Positions 21,901 to 32,965 of a stretch of 64,000 nt of DNA are shown here, one piece after another. Made by a program: the position numbers and the translations under genes. The notes beneath the pieces were generated by a model. That model did no database searches, was not told the DNA's origin, and saw only the letters and a program-made list of their open reading frames with translations. The stretch's first letter is position 1. Every line of letters begins with the position of its first letter. Location of the stretch: assembly GCF_016808335.1 (NCBI RefSeq), contig NC_053141.1, positions 18,421,756 through 18,485,755 of the forward strand. The letters run 5' to 3'. Source of the stretch: Panicum virgatum (taxonomy: Eukaryota > Streptophyta > Magnoliopsida > Poales > Poaceae).

Positions 21901-23720
21901 GAGCTCACTGGCCGCAACCGAAAAATAGTTTGATGCTGTTGGTGAGTGAGGATGCCGTCTTCGTGGAGGGATCAAGGTTTCAGGCTTTCAGCTCTACTCA
22001 CCAGGGCAGTTGGCTAGAGACTAGAGAGGCGCATCCTACTCCGGATCATGTCAAATAAAAAATGAGCTAACCAGCCTCCTCTGCGTCATCATCGATTCAT
22101 TTGCTCATCAATCGTTACTCGCAAGCACCACCGCGATCTTTGCTGCCGTCATGCTGTGTCACTCCATGCATAGATCCACGTGTGGCCTGCAAAGCTGTGC
22201 AAGCTGCCGGGCGCAATGCCATGCCCCTCGTTGCCACGTCGTTCTCCTATGCTGCATGTGCCTCTTCACATCGTCCGCTAGAAAAAAGGAGACCAAAGAG
22301 AGAGGAAAGATCCAGATCGATACGAGAGAAATCACGCACGGGAGAAGCCTGTCAGAGTAATAGGAGAGATTTTTTTTCATTGGCATTTTTATAGCCCCAG
22401 CCTTTCCCAAAGATATTTTTAACAAAAGGTCCTTTCAGTAGGCAATAAGGATGTGAAATAAAATACAAAATTACAATGCAGTCATTCCGATAGGGTTATA
22501 CTCTATACACAATGTATCTTTCTGAAAAAAGCTCAAAATAGCATACAAACATTAAATTTGTGATTGATCCATGCGCATTTTTATGTGTGCTTGGTTTAAT
22601 CTAAAAGTCCTGCCAATAAGATAGCTTCTTATTTGTATTTTTCATCCATCGGTTCACATATTGGGTCCCTATATGGAATTTCCAAATAACTTTGCTACAT
22701 GAATCTATTCACACTTTTGTGGTGCATCGTTGGGTATCTCATTTCATTATCACATCTAAATTTGAACTAGAACTGACACATATTTCTTGCAGATGGCTTC
22801 TTCGAACGGATATGAGAAACACACTCAAATAAATGACCAAAGCACCACCACCAACACAAGTAATATTAATCAATTATCTTCTACAAATGTTTATTCCACC
22901 TCATATTCCAACTAAAAATGAATAATACTATTTTTCAGATGACGACAACATTAGCAATGATAGTGGGCCCATGATATCCGGTGACCAACCATCACTCACA
23001 CATCCTAAAGAACATAAGAGGAAGCAAGAAAGAGACCGGTATGCAAAACTATCTGACCATGAAACAAAAAGTTAATAGTATTATATATGTCTATTATATT
23101 ATTACCCGTAGGCATAGCAACGCACGGGCACTATGCTAGTCTAAGCATATTATAGCAAAAGGAATCCTTTTTTCATCCAAAAAGAAGTGGCAAAGCCAAT
23201 TGCAAACCTGCACCGGCGAGAGGTGGTCGTTGACGAACTCGTCGAACGTCCGGTTTCTCTGCAGGCTCCGGCACACGCGGGCCTCCGCGAGGCAGCTCCT
23301 GATCCTTCCCCATGTGCGGCCGTCCTCCACCCTCCGCCGGAGCCAGCTGGAGTAGTCCCCGAGCCGGTACTCCTTGAACCCTCTCCCCGACACGGCCCGC
23401 CCGGCGCCGGCGTTGGTGACGGCGAGCGCGAAGGCGGCGAAGCAGAGCGCGGCGAGGATGAGCAGCGCCGCGAGGAGGAGGTAGAGCCAGAGGAGGAGCG
23501 AAACGCGGCAGCAGGCGCCCGCGATGCCGGCCGCGGAGACGACCACGATGGCCGCGCCGAGGATGAGCGCCGGCGCGCGGAGGAAGCGCTCGCAGTCGGT
23601 GGCCCCGCGGTGGCCGGGCGCGCCGGCGTAGATGCCCCCTGCGAGCACGGCCGCGCCGAGGAGGAGGGTGAGGACGTTGAAGGACGCGAAGACGGCGTTG
23701 CTGCAACGCGGCCGCGCCAT
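18950..23720 (-). CDS. TET: Tetraspanin, TET8/TET9-like, two exons
   Basis: Exon 1 is 23208-23720 (171 codons, donor CAG|GT). Exon 2 is 18950-19255 (101 codons plus stop, acceptor TTTGCAG|). Both junctions are phase 0, giving 272 residues, the usual plant tetraspanin length. Transmembrane helices lie near residues 11-31, 50-70, 74-100 and 236-258. The large extracellular loop carries the plant signature GCCKPP (173-178) and further cysteines (CNTW, CYGCQSCKAG). The small loop has CERFL, and KEYRLGDYSSWLRRRVE follows helix 3, as in TET8/9. Potential N-glycosylation sites occur in the loop (NFT, NET, NSS). Such proteins organise membrane microdomains and extracellular vesicles at the plasma membrane (family knowledge). 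The 3952-base intron holds a MITE, a damaged CACTA MITE and a Helitron. GC content is very high in exon 1. Confidence 0.93.
19856..20149. mobile_element. MITE with GACTAGCCACAG ends, TAA duplication
   Basis: A 294-base element inside the tetraspanin intron. The left end (gactagccacagtggtgggc) and the reverse complement of the right end (gactagccacagcggtggc) form inverted repeats. The 3-base sequence taa flanks both sides (19853-19855 and 20150-20152). CT-microsatellite tracts fill the centre. A B-box-like 'gaggttcaaaccgtg' lies near 19909. TAA duplications suggest a PIF/Harbinger-type mover, but that is inference. Confidence 0.7.
20336..20792. mobile_element. Truncated CACTA MITE between 28-bp direct repeats
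   Basis: The interior contains many 'tttagtaccggt' and 'cggtactaaat' motifs and the right end reads '...tttcttgtagtg', a complete CACTA terminus. The left CACTA terminus is missing. A 28-base sequence starting cactgggtcaaatgatttc is present on both sides (20308-20335 and 20793-20820), far longer than the 3-base CACTA duplication. A tRNA-like module lies at about 20670-20735. Confidence 0.75.
20515..20594. repeat. Perfect 37-bp inverted repeat, 6-nt loop
   Basis: Bases 20515-20551 and 20558-20594 are exact reverse complements, separated by gatgac. Each arm begins atttagtaccggg and ends cggtactaaat, so the arms are themselves partly palindromic. The hairpin lies in the tetraspanin intron and would be transcribed with that gene. 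Confidence 0.95.
21548..23139 (+). mobile_element. Helitron, non-autonomous, in tetraspanin intron
   Basis: The 5' end TCTATACCTATTTC follows an A. The 3' end is a GC hairpin ('acccgtaggcatagc', 'aacgcacggg') followed by 'cactatg' and CTAG, then T. This gives an A|T insertion site with no duplication, as expected for Helitrons. Near the 3' end a coding-like piece (KEHKRKQERDRYAKLSD, about 23005-23065) resembles the N-terminal part of Helitron-associated grass proteins. An internal GT..AG-like arrangement surrounds it. No helicase domain remains. Confidence 0.8.
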
Positions 23721-23787
23721 TGGCGGTGGACGGTGGTGGATTCAGAGGAGAAGGGTGCGGAGAAGCAGGGGAGGGGACAGGGGAGGT

Positions 23788-23796
23788 AGTTATAGA
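23788..23796 (-). promoter_or_regulatory. TATA-like box of the tetraspanin gene
   Basis: The minus strand reads ctctataac about 70 bases upstream of the tetraspanin ATG. Position fits a core promoter with a short leader. Confidence 0.4.
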
Positions 23797-23859
23797 GGAA
23801 GATGGAGGGAAAATGTTGAAGTGGGCAACGACCCAACGAGACCACCGGGTGTTCGCTAG

Positions 23860-25091
23860 GCTTCTGGGCCGTGTTCAAAGTTAATGGACGTCGAATGTTT
23901 CTATTCACAAAAAACTGGTAATGTGGGCTAAAAGCTAAAGCCCAATCTGACCTCTCGAAGCACAAACCAGCAAATCAGTCCCAGCAATTCAAGGAGCTAG
24001 CAGCTTCGGCCCAAACCATTCTCCTTTGAGGCCCCCTTCAGAATGGAAGAAAAGTAGAATAACTTTGGAGGATCCGATTCCTCTAGGAAAATTCCCCAGG
24101 AGAACCTTTGATAGAACATTGTGTCTCATGTGTTGTTTCTGTGTAGCCTTTTCTTATAATAATTTGATACACCCTAGGTTAGTAGGTATATGACCTTTTA
24201 ATAATGGAATAGCATTTTCCTTTTTTTAAAAAAAAAAGTAATGCCAGAGTATCCTTGCTACTTTTGCCGTTACTTTTATAATTACATCACCACTGGGTCA
24301 TCTCTCACGGTTTGCAAGGCCCCATTTGCCATAGTTTCGCAATCACAAGAATAACTCCGTTGCAGGTGATGTAACTTTTTCTGCCACTGATATGAATTTG
24401 TGAAGGTCCGTTACAGGATAAATTTCTTAGAACCAGGAGTGATACTTCGCGGTTGAGTTCATGAAATTAGCTAAATCTCAAAACATGCTGCCAAACACAC
24501 GCACAGCTAAGTGGAGCCGCCAAGTGTTACGGCTTCACTTCCTCCGCGTTTCTGCTAGCTGTGTGCTGTCCAAAGATTTTTTTTTTCCAAGTGTTTCTGT
24601 CCTGCTATGCCACTGCAAGTCTGTAACTTGCTTCAGTTCAGCTCGGTATGACCCAGACTCAAAAGGACGAAAGCACTTCCTTTCGGTGGTGAATAAAGAT
24701 CCATTGCAGTTGGTCCTTACATGTGTAATAGATGCCATTCAAATCGACGATTTAATGGACATTTAGTACCTCTACCATGCTGTGGAAACGATGAACATCA
24801 AAGTGATGTACAAGTACAACTGCAAGCCTGTATGTGTGACGCAAGGAACTCTGAGCATAAGAAAGCATGCCATGCACAACAGAAAAATAATACTGAAGGC
24901 TACCACATCTTCACAGAGAGTGAGAGAGAGCTCGTGAACCATACAATAACACTACCAAACTTTCACGCGTATTTGAGTACAGTTCTGGAGTCGTTCACAC
25001 AGTGTAGAGCAACAACAGAGCTTCAGGCACAGGATATAGGAACAGATATATGGCGCTAGTGCACAGACAGAGCAACAAGATGCGAGCTCAC
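23860..25091. other. Spacer between tetraspanin and DUF1218 genes
   Basis: It holds the tetraspanin upstream region and, toward 25091, the probable 3'UTR of the DUF1218 gene. An A-run preceded by 'aataatggaatagc' near 24200-24235 looks like a retroposon tail, but no duplication was found. Confidence 0.45.
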
Positions 25092-27479
25092 TCAGGGCCC
25101 AGAAACACCCATGTCAAGGCCGTAATCCGTCATGCCCACCCCAACCTCGTTTTGGTGCTTCATGAACCCACCGGTTGCAGCTTTTGAGTAACTCCAATAG
25201 TAGACAAGGGACGCCACGAGGTTGATAAGCATCATCGCAGCAGCAGCTGCGAAGACCCCCTTGCGAAGGGTGGCACAGGACACCAAATCGTGCTTCATAT
25301 AGTAACCTAAATATTTGGTGTGTTTTGCATTCCTCACTGATCCTCCTATGAGGCAAGCTTCCGCTATAAGGAATGTTGTCCTGGCAACCAGGAAAACACG
25401 ACAATGAAAAGGGTTAAAAATTCATCCCAAATTGCACTTTCAGAACACATAATACCCAGCATCAACATGAATATTGACACGCAAAAGTTAGATCTGATCC
25501 ATCCAGGAAATCCAGAACGTGGCAAATTGCCAAACCAAACTAAATAATGGAAATTCAATGTCCTCAGTTAAGGACTCAAGGGACTTAACGGGCTGGCTGG
25601 ATGCAGACAAACTTGATTAAGGTAGATTTTGAAACTTTTGAGGTCAGGCAAAACCCTCAGATTCAGTTCCACTAGCTAAGCAGCTTGGGATATTAACAAA
25701 CAATGGTCATTAATCAGCAGGCATCACCACCAATCTATGGCCCCACAAGAAAAGGATTGGGGCGTAAACGATATTTTGTTATGGAAAAGAATGCTCCTGA
25801 AAAATAGCGCATAACTTGACTGGAACTGAAATACCATAAAACAGGATCATGTTGATCTGGCTTGAGCGACAGAGATTATTAGAGTAAAAAAAAGACCACT
25901 GTTGTGAAGATTGGCAGTTCATAGTTTCCACATAGAGATGCATGTTAATGGATATATTAAGTTTCTCAAGAAAATAATTGCAATTGAATACTGAACATTG
26001 AAATATATTTCTCCATGTTATCAATTCAACTATGGCAAGGCACCTTTGATATCAGATTAAACAATCCTCACACATTTCAGGCACTTGAATCACATATAGC
26101 AACGAAAAAGACCTATCTGAATGGACACCAAGGGCAGCCAATAATATGCAGACAATAAACAGACATGTCGCATACATATCAAAAGCATCTGTTAGGCAAA
26201 GAAGCTATCTTGGAAAATGGAGATAATTTGCAATCCAGATAAATTTGGATGCAGCAATAAATGCTAACCACTCTACTGGAATATGATGCCTGATATAAAC
26301 ATTCAGCATTTGGGTCATAGGAAGTTTAGCATACAGGTCTATATAATTCAACAAGCAGAGTGGGACTTATCCGCAGACTGAATTAACCAAATATCAGGTC
26401 GTTATGTATAAGCCATTGCAGGATTTTGAAACTACATTTACAGTATCATTGAATGATTATGTCAAACTTGCTCATCATTTGTGAAGGCTGGCCATACAAA
26501 AGCTGCATAGCACTTCCACTACCTTGCATTAATGAAAGGGGCCAACTGGTAAACGACACCACACCAAGGTCGCCAATCCTTCCATCCATAAGCACATTAC
26601 AGTTGTTCTAGTATATTGAAATATGCAGTGCATCCTTGAACTCCCACTAGCAAGTATTCAACCGAAGCATGTTGTGTCTGAGTCTTATACAAAGAATAAC
26701 AATTCTGTCAGTTAGCCGGGCAAGAACAACCACTGCCGAAAACATCCAAAATCTCCTACCCTTCATCTCTTAAAAAATTATAGGACCTATATGCGTCCAA
26801 ATCAAGCATCCAAAAGGCAACCATGACGGCTAGTGGCTACTGCACAAACAGATTCAGATTTGAACACTCAAATTCGCAAGCGTCCGTGCCTATTACCAAA
26901 CCAAGCCCCAAATGTACCCAAAATTGAACCAAATCCACCAAGCAATCCACAAAGCGTGTCCCTCATCATCATCCCATGACGCCACAATCACACAAAAGAA
27001 CGAAGCAAGAAGCAGAGAATGCGGGGTTCACCCTTAGGCGCGGGCCTAGGGTTTTAAGGCACGCACCAGGAGAGGACGAACGCGGCGACGGCGCAGCCGC
27101 GGGAGGAGAGCGCGGGGCCGAAGCAGAGGCACCGCGTGGCGGCGGTGACGATGGCCTGCTGGAGCAGGAGCACGAACAAGGCGGAGACGCCGTACACCGT
27201 GGAGGCGTCGGTGTCGTAGAGGCAGTAGGAGCGGTCGTCGTACTCGTCCGGCACCACCTTCCCCTGCGTCCATCGAGCGAGCACGAAGATCTCAGCGAGG
27301 GGCGCACCGCTGGGCGCGGAGGAAAATGCAGAGGGGAGAAAGGGCGAGAAACAGGGCGCGCGTACGGTGCTGCGGCGGCGCTCGGCGCCCACGGCGAGGA
27401 GGAAGGCGAAGAGGTTGAGGAAGCTGAGAAAGGCGCAGAGGCCTATGGAGGCCGGGCGCGAGGTGGCGAAGCCGCCCAT
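25092..27479 (-). CDS. DUF1218 four-helix membrane protein (MWL/Fb34 type)
   Basis: Three exons join cleanly: 27366-27479 (38 codons, donor ACC|GT), 27067-27263 (acceptor GCAG|GGG, donor CTG|GT) and 25092-25380 (acceptor CCAG|G). The second junction splits a Trp codon. The product is 199 residues, normal for the family. Family signatures are AERRRST directly followed by GKVVPDEYDDRSYC at the exon 1/2 junction, then FVLSW-TTFLIAEACL and GSVRNAKHTKY. Helices lie near residues 11-31, 62-82, 93-115 and 145-165. DUF1218 proteins include Arabidopsis MWL1/2, which affect wall lignin, and VCC, which affects vein patterning. The biochemical activity is unknown, so function here is not claimed. It lies in tandem with the tetraspanin gene on the same strand. 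Confidence 0.9.
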
Positions 27480-27938
27480 CGGTCTCGAGCTCCGGCGGCG
27501 GCGGCGGCGGCGCTCCGAACCGGAGGGTCTCTCTCTTCACTCTTCACTCTCAGTCTTCAGAGCTGTGGTGGGAGTGGGAATGGTAGTGGGAGTGGAGAGT
27601 CCAGCGGGGCCCGCTCGTCAGCCACCGATATCATCAATCCGCGTTTCAGGGTGGGCTGTCTCCTGTGCGGCCTCCGGCGTGGTACTTTTCTTCGCGCTTT
27701 GCTGTTTTCTTAGGCAATTCAATTTTTTTTAGAAACACAGTGCAGATGCAGACCCTCACAAACACGCACGCACACTCATTTTTATAAATACACGCACGCA
27801 ATCCTACTCCTATGAGCACCTCCGAGAGACTGAGCCGGCAAATTCTCGAGATTGACAAAGTCACCACAGACGCTCCGCTGTCGACAGAAACGACACTTTC
27901 CACTTTTATTTCTTTATTACCTTTTTGACTATCTTGTA

Positions 27939-28228
27939 CTTCCTCCGTCTTGAAATCGAAGTCATTCTATAGTTTTTAAGGACAGATTATGGCTGTGTAG
28001 AAAAAACTCTTCTTTCTCTAATTATTAAATATTGGGAATGTGCTTATTAAACTAGCGTGCACCTCCTCCATATATATCATCCCTTACATAGTTGCATGCA
28101 CATCTTTCTATTGGGAAAGATTCAAAAAGATGCACAATTAAGATAGTTGGGTCCACTCTCAACCTAGAATGACATATTGAGGATAAATTTTAAATTCCAG
28201 AATAACTTATATTTGAGAACCGAGGGAG
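27939..28228. mobile_element. Stowaway MITE, TA duplication
   Basis: The left end cttcctccgtcttgaaat and the right end (reverse complement ctccctcggttctcaaat) are the Stowaway consensus. TA flanks each side (27937-27938 and 28229-28230). It is 290 bases with no coding capacity, a Tc1/mariner-derived MITE. Confidence 0.88.
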
Positions 28229-28230
28229 TA

Positions 28231-28919
28231 GACCTTATTGACTGTCTTATTGACTGTCTTTTAATGGATTTACTCTGATAGGTTTAAGGAAAAGCATTAA
28301 CAATTACAATATAGAAACAGACTATAAAAATATACCTTTTATGAATATAGTGAGCATTATCGATGCTAATTTGATCAGATATAGAATGCTCTGAGTTAGA
28401 ACAGTCTCATAAATCCTTATATTTCCGGAAAATGGAATTGACTAAAATATCAATGGACATAGATCATGTACATATATAGAATTAAATAAAATTACATTGA
28501 ATAAAAGAAATTGTGCACGGACAGAAAAATATGCAAAATTTTCTATAGATGAACTTTTATATAAAAATCGCCTCAATCTAAGTTCGTATTCAAAAATTAT
28601 GGTTGTTTTACCGAATAGCATGTTTTTGCAACCTCCCCAACCTGGTAGCATGTCTAATCGGCTACCCATGCATCATATGAATCTGATGATTAATCCCAGG
28701 TTTTGATTCAACCAATCTCATTGATCTACACCTACTTTGACTGGGTTTACGAGTATCACATAACTCCGAGATGGCATATTTCCGACCGGTAGGAGTACAT
28801 CATTATACGACCATCAAAGCAATGGCACAAATCTAGATTAGGATTTTATCTACATCATACATATCTCTATATGCACACATTTCGAATCTATAACTTAATA
28901 GCAACGGCTCTAATACCAC
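28231..28919 (-). mobile_element. Internal fragment of an LTR element next to its PBS
   Basis: The minus strand just inside the adjoining LTR reads gtggtattagagccgttgc, a near match to the initiator-Met primer-binding site TGGTATCAGAGC. Only a few hundred bases of internal sequence follow and no protein domain was recognised. Confidence 0.5.
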
Positions 28920-29500
28920 TGTAGGGATATGGATAGCAAAAACAAAAAATTTCTACCCCATAAACCAGGATCACTGCTATTATAGATTATGAGATTACCA
29001 CAAGAAGCACGGGTGCGGAACTTCTTGTAGCACGTCCTATGAACATTTGGTCCAAGTGTTATAGATGCAGCACCTCCAAAGTGTCCACACATGTAAGGAA
29101 GAAGCGTTGCACACTGGACTGCTAGATCCAAGGGTGTAACCTGGCGTGGACGTGAGAGGCACGGTGGCTGGTTAAGCAGGATTGCTTGACCTAATCTGGA
29201 CGTCCCACCCCTCATTATATAGTCGCTCCTGATGGGCCTCTGGGTCCGAGGCCCATTAGTGCTCCTAAGTCTTGTCTAATTCGGATCTCATCCTCATTAG
29301 GCTTCCAGCCCCTGCAACCCCCATAAGTTCATGCGTGCACAGATATGATCCGAGTACTCCTACTCGGCCCAATAATTAGCAATGGCCTCTTGCAAGACGT
29401 GCCAAATCCTATGCGCACATAAAGATCGTATCATACGAACCATCACAACATCATGTAAATGTATTCTCTTTGCTTTACGATGTTCGGCCTAGCTCCAAGC
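28920..29500 (-). repeat. 5' LTR fragment of a Copia-like element
   Basis: It begins (plus strand) tgtagggatatgg, directly abutting the primer-binding site. It contains a minus-strand TATA box (gactatataatgagg, near 29215). The far end could not be fixed, so 29500 is approximate. Confidence 0.5.
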
Positions 29501-31042
29501 TGACCTCTCTTTCTCCATCCCATGATTCGAAATCCTTTAGTAGGTTAACTATTTAACCTATGTAGCATGGCCATGTTGTCAGATCCAGACCCATGGGACT
29601 GTGCACACCGCATAGATGTGAGTAAAGAAGGAACCAGACTTCTACTATGATTCCTTTGTAATACTAGTAAAACTCTACCTTATAATCCTTAGTACTCCTA
29701 CCATATAACTGATTAGTATCCCACCTCCTAGACTAGTAATCCACGCATGGCTGTGAGAATGACATGATCTAAAACTTTGTAGTTGATAACATTTTCATTC
29801 AAGGTTATTTATTTGTCCAAAAAATTATTATAAGTTCTCTAATAGCTATAACTATATATTATCTCATATACTCAAGTCATAGTTTATGGTTTTCACAATC
29901 TTAACTTTTATATATACTACAATATACTTGGCATGCTTTTTAGTTTCTATATATCACAGTAGCCATAATATAGAAGTTTCACTTTTTTTTTATTTTTTCT
30001 ACATGCAAATATTTGAATGAATTTTCAGATAAAATAGAAAAAAACATTTTTATGGGTGGGTCCCTAGAAACAGATTTGCAGGGGCGAGTGATAGTGTCAC
30101 CTGCCCCTACAAATCAATTTCAAATTTAATGTAAAAGAATACCATATCAAATATAGTCACAAGTGACTGTGTAGTGTGGTGGTAAGGAAGATACGGTGGA
30201 GGTTTGAGTTAGGCGGTTCAAATCATTGGTGATGCAGGCATGCATATTTCGTCAAAAAATTGTAGCTCAACACTGCAACGCTGGTTGGCTAAAATATTTT
30301 CCATTTTTATTTTGCTGTTTTCTATTTTTTTGAATTTTTATTTTCTGGATATGTATTTGTATATAGGGGCCGGTCATGACTTGACATGCCCTATAAATTG
30401 ATTTCTAGAGACGGGCACGTTACCGATCTCTAAAAATAATATTTTTAGCTGTGAGAATTAGGTACAAGTACCATACTCGTACCCGCACATAAAATACGTT
30501 GTACCCGCTCCTAAAAATTACTTTTTGTAGTAATGATGGCAGCGTTAGTCTGGGGCTGCCCGTTGCCGGCCTCTCCATCTTCAAACAGCAAGGGTGAGAT
30601 GGCAACGGAATCGAATGGCCTTGAAAATTTCCGCTGGGTTTCTCCTCCACAAGTTAATTTGGCATATAGCTCCTAGACTAGACCCTATTACGGAAGTAGT
30701 GCTAAATAGTTAAAATTTTGAGGCTGTGCAAAGAAATTATCTTGAAAGTTTATGCATAAAAGCTGTGTGAAGGCGCTCTCCTAACAACATTCTCATAGAA
30801 GTTTCCTTGAAAAGTCATTATCAAGGAAATAACTAGAGAAGCTATATGGTGAAAGTTTTTTTTTGCGACTCCTATATGGTGAAAGTTGTGTATGCAAAGT
30901 TTATGCAAAAAGTTACACGTAAAGTTTTTTTTTTGTAAAATCATAGCTTTTTAAATTGTAAAGTTGTGGAAAATCAGACTCTTCAAAAAAGAAAATTGCC
31001 CACTAGGAGCCTCCCCAACATGCACCCGCGCCAATTAGCATG
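29501..31042. other. AT-rich region with CACTA-like debris
   Basis: A hairpin made of gatttgcaggggcgagtga and its near complement sits at about 30070-30110. Related 'ctaaaaatt' motifs and a 'tttttgtagtaatg' terminus near 30520-30535 suggest a degraded CACTA-type MITE. A tRNA-like module (agtgtggtggtaaggaag, then gcggttcaaatc) lies near 30173-30225. No gene was supported. Confidence 0.45.
30858..30871 (-). mobile_element. 14-bp micro-retroposon insertion
   Basis: The 16-base sequence ctatatggtgaaagtt occurs at 30842-30857 and again at 30872-30887. Between them are 14 bases reading gagtcgcaaaaaaa on the minus strand. Like the insert at 9735, this looks like the last bases of a LINE plus A tail with its target duplication. 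Confidence 0.6.
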
Positions 31043-31882
31043 GCTCACTACTACAGAGCAGACCTTTAATCCCCCACATTTATCTCGGCTGCCAATAGAC
31101 CCGGGACCAATAGAGGCTTTTGTCTCGGGTCCAACAGGTAGCCGGATGGCCGGGGTTGCAGGAGTCTTTTATCCCGGTTGGTAGCTCCATCCGAGACTAA
31201 TGCACTGCTTTTAGTTCCGGTTGGAGCCACCCACCGGGATAAATAATTTTGTCCTAGTTAGTGACTCGAACCGGGACTAAAAGCTGTGCATTTAGTCCCG
31301 ATTGGATCCACCCACCGAGATAAAATTATTTGTTCCGGTGGATGGCTCTAACATGGACTAAAACTAATGCTTTTGATCCCAGGTTGAGCCAAGATCCGAG
31401 ACTAAAACCTGCACTTTTGTCTTTTTCCGTGTATCTCCATCTGCTTATCTCGTCTCACGAGCTCTCCCAACCCATCCTCTCTCCTTTAGAGTGTCCGCAA
31501 TGGTAATATCTAGTACTAGGTACATAGTCCGCTGATGTGGAGGTGAGAGATAAAAGAAAAAACTAGAGTAAATTCCACTATAGGTCCCTAAACTTGTGTG
31601 CAGCTCTCAACCAAGTCCAGGTACTCACAAAGTGTGTTATTTAGGTCCCAGATCTAGTTTAATGTATCATTCTAGTCCAAATGTTCCTTTGACCGCATCT
31701 AACTGCCACCCTGGCTGTCCACCGTGGCCTGGGCGGGAGTTTTGCCGCCATTTTGCTGCCACTGCCACCTCCTTTTTATCAATTAGCCCCCTGTAATGTT
31801 GTCCATTTGAGCTCTCCATCTCCTTCATTCTCCTCCTGTCCACCTACACCAGCTACCTTGCTCTGGCAAGGAAGAAGCCGCC

Positions 31883-32399
31883 ATGGCCGGGTCCTCAAGC
31901 TCGGGCTCCGCTTTTGCTCAGGCAAGAAAGAGGCCGCACATTCCCCTGATCTGGTGCAACGAATGCGGACAGAGGCAAGTGGTGGAGCGAACCTCGAGGA
32001 CACCGAAGAATCCAAATCGCATCTTCTTCGTTTGCCCCAATCACAAGGTGAGTGTATTCGCTGCAGCTGTGATTCTAAACGGTTTGGATTGATGGAGTTT
32101 GGTTCATATTATTTCAGAGTGATGGATCTGGGCGTCCATTTTTTCATTGGGAAGAAGAATATGTGGATATGTTGAGGGATGAAGCATGTAGGGTTCAGCC
32201 ACAAGTGCGAGGAAAAGGAGTGCAAGCAGAGTTGAGATCAAAGGTTGAAGTTCCTGAACATGATCTGTGTGCCCTGATTGATGTGTTCATGACAATTGCA
32301 AAAGGAGGTAGTAGCTTTGTTGAAGTCTCTGTTAGTAGTGGGTGGCTGTGGTGTGTGTGTGTGCTAATCCTCATTCTCATAGCTGTACTCATGAAGTGA
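31883..32399 (+). CDS. GRF-type zinc-finger protein with C-terminal membrane anchor
   Basis: Exon 1 is 31883-32047 (55 codons) and exon 2 is 32118-32399. The 70-base intron is GTGAGT..TTTCAG, phase 0. The product is 148 residues. The N-terminal half carries the GRF zinc-finger pattern: CNEC (25-28), RTSRTPKNPNRIFFVCPNH (36-54), then GRPFFHWEEEYVDML. A hydrophobic C-terminus (WLWCVCVLILILIAVLM) follows, as in the many small grass proteins of this type. From memory the position before PFFHW is usually Cys, here Arg (CGT), so one zinc ligand may be lost. GRF fingers bind single-stranded DNA in other proteins; the role here is unknown. It lies inside a MULE, facing a probable transposase 3' end, so it may be element cargo rather than a host gene. 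Confidence 0.75.
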
Positions 32400-32752
32400 A
32401 TCAAAGTATGTACTCGTTAATGTACCGAAAAATTGATCTGGAATGAGTAATATTCTGTTGTCAACTTGAGTGAATAATTTTCTATGAAGGATAGAAGCAA
32501 ACCATAATTTCAGAACATGATTTCAGATATAAAGCATGCAGCCATTGTTTGGTGCAATATTACAGCATAGTTGCCATCAGGAAGCAGGCGACATGGCACT
32601 GCTCTGTTTCAGCACAGATCTTGGTAGCCAGACATGCATGCATGTCATAGTTTGTGGCATTTAGATCTTACAAGCTCTGGTATATATCCAAAAGCTATAC
32701 CCAAAAGTATTTCTAAAAGCTATACTAGCTGTCTTGTAGAAAAACAGCAGTC

Positions 32753-32965
32753 CTACTTCTTCCTTGCTTTGCTTGCTGCTGCACTCTTCTTTGGTGCACT
32801 TCCATCTGTCTTCTTAGCAGGAGCCTTGCGCTTTCCCATGGCTGCCTTGCCCTTCTTGGTTGTTGTAGTTAGTGGTGCTGGTCTTGCAATGGGTTGGTTA
32901 TTCTCAACGAATGAGCAGTCTGGCAGGGGTCCATGCTCTTGTGAAAGGTTACTTTGGGGTGGTAC
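32753..32965 (-). pseudogene. Last exon of a probable MULE transposase gene
   Basis: The minus strand from a TGTGTAG acceptor at 32966-32967 reads 70 codons to a TAG at 32753. The tail is Lys/Ala-rich (KKGKAAMGKRKAPAKK, then KTDGSAPKKSAAASKARKK). Such basic tails end many plant MuDR-type transposases, and the location between MULE arms fits. No catalytic or SWIM domain remains upstream. The assignment is by context and composition only. Confidence 0.5.

Noticed and set aside
23187..23789. 200-codon plus-strand frame opposite tetraspanin exon 1
   Set aside because: Antisense shadow of a GC-rich exon: Glu/Arg/Gly-rich, no domain, and the minus strand has a full tetraspanin.
27054..27479. Uninterrupted 141-codon reading of DUF1218 exons 1 and 2
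   Set aside because: The 102-base intron happens to be open in frame. Splicing ACC|GT..GCAG|GGG restores the conserved AERRRST-GKVVPDEYDD junction, so the read-through version is not used.
26976..27713. 245-codon plus-strand frame opposite the DUF1218 exons
   Set aside because: Low-complexity shadow frame; the minus strand splices into a complete DUF1218 protein.
31753..32175. 140-codon frame overlapping the GRF gene
   Set aside because: It starts inside the MULE terminal repeat in another frame and runs through the intron; the spliced GRF reading has domain support.
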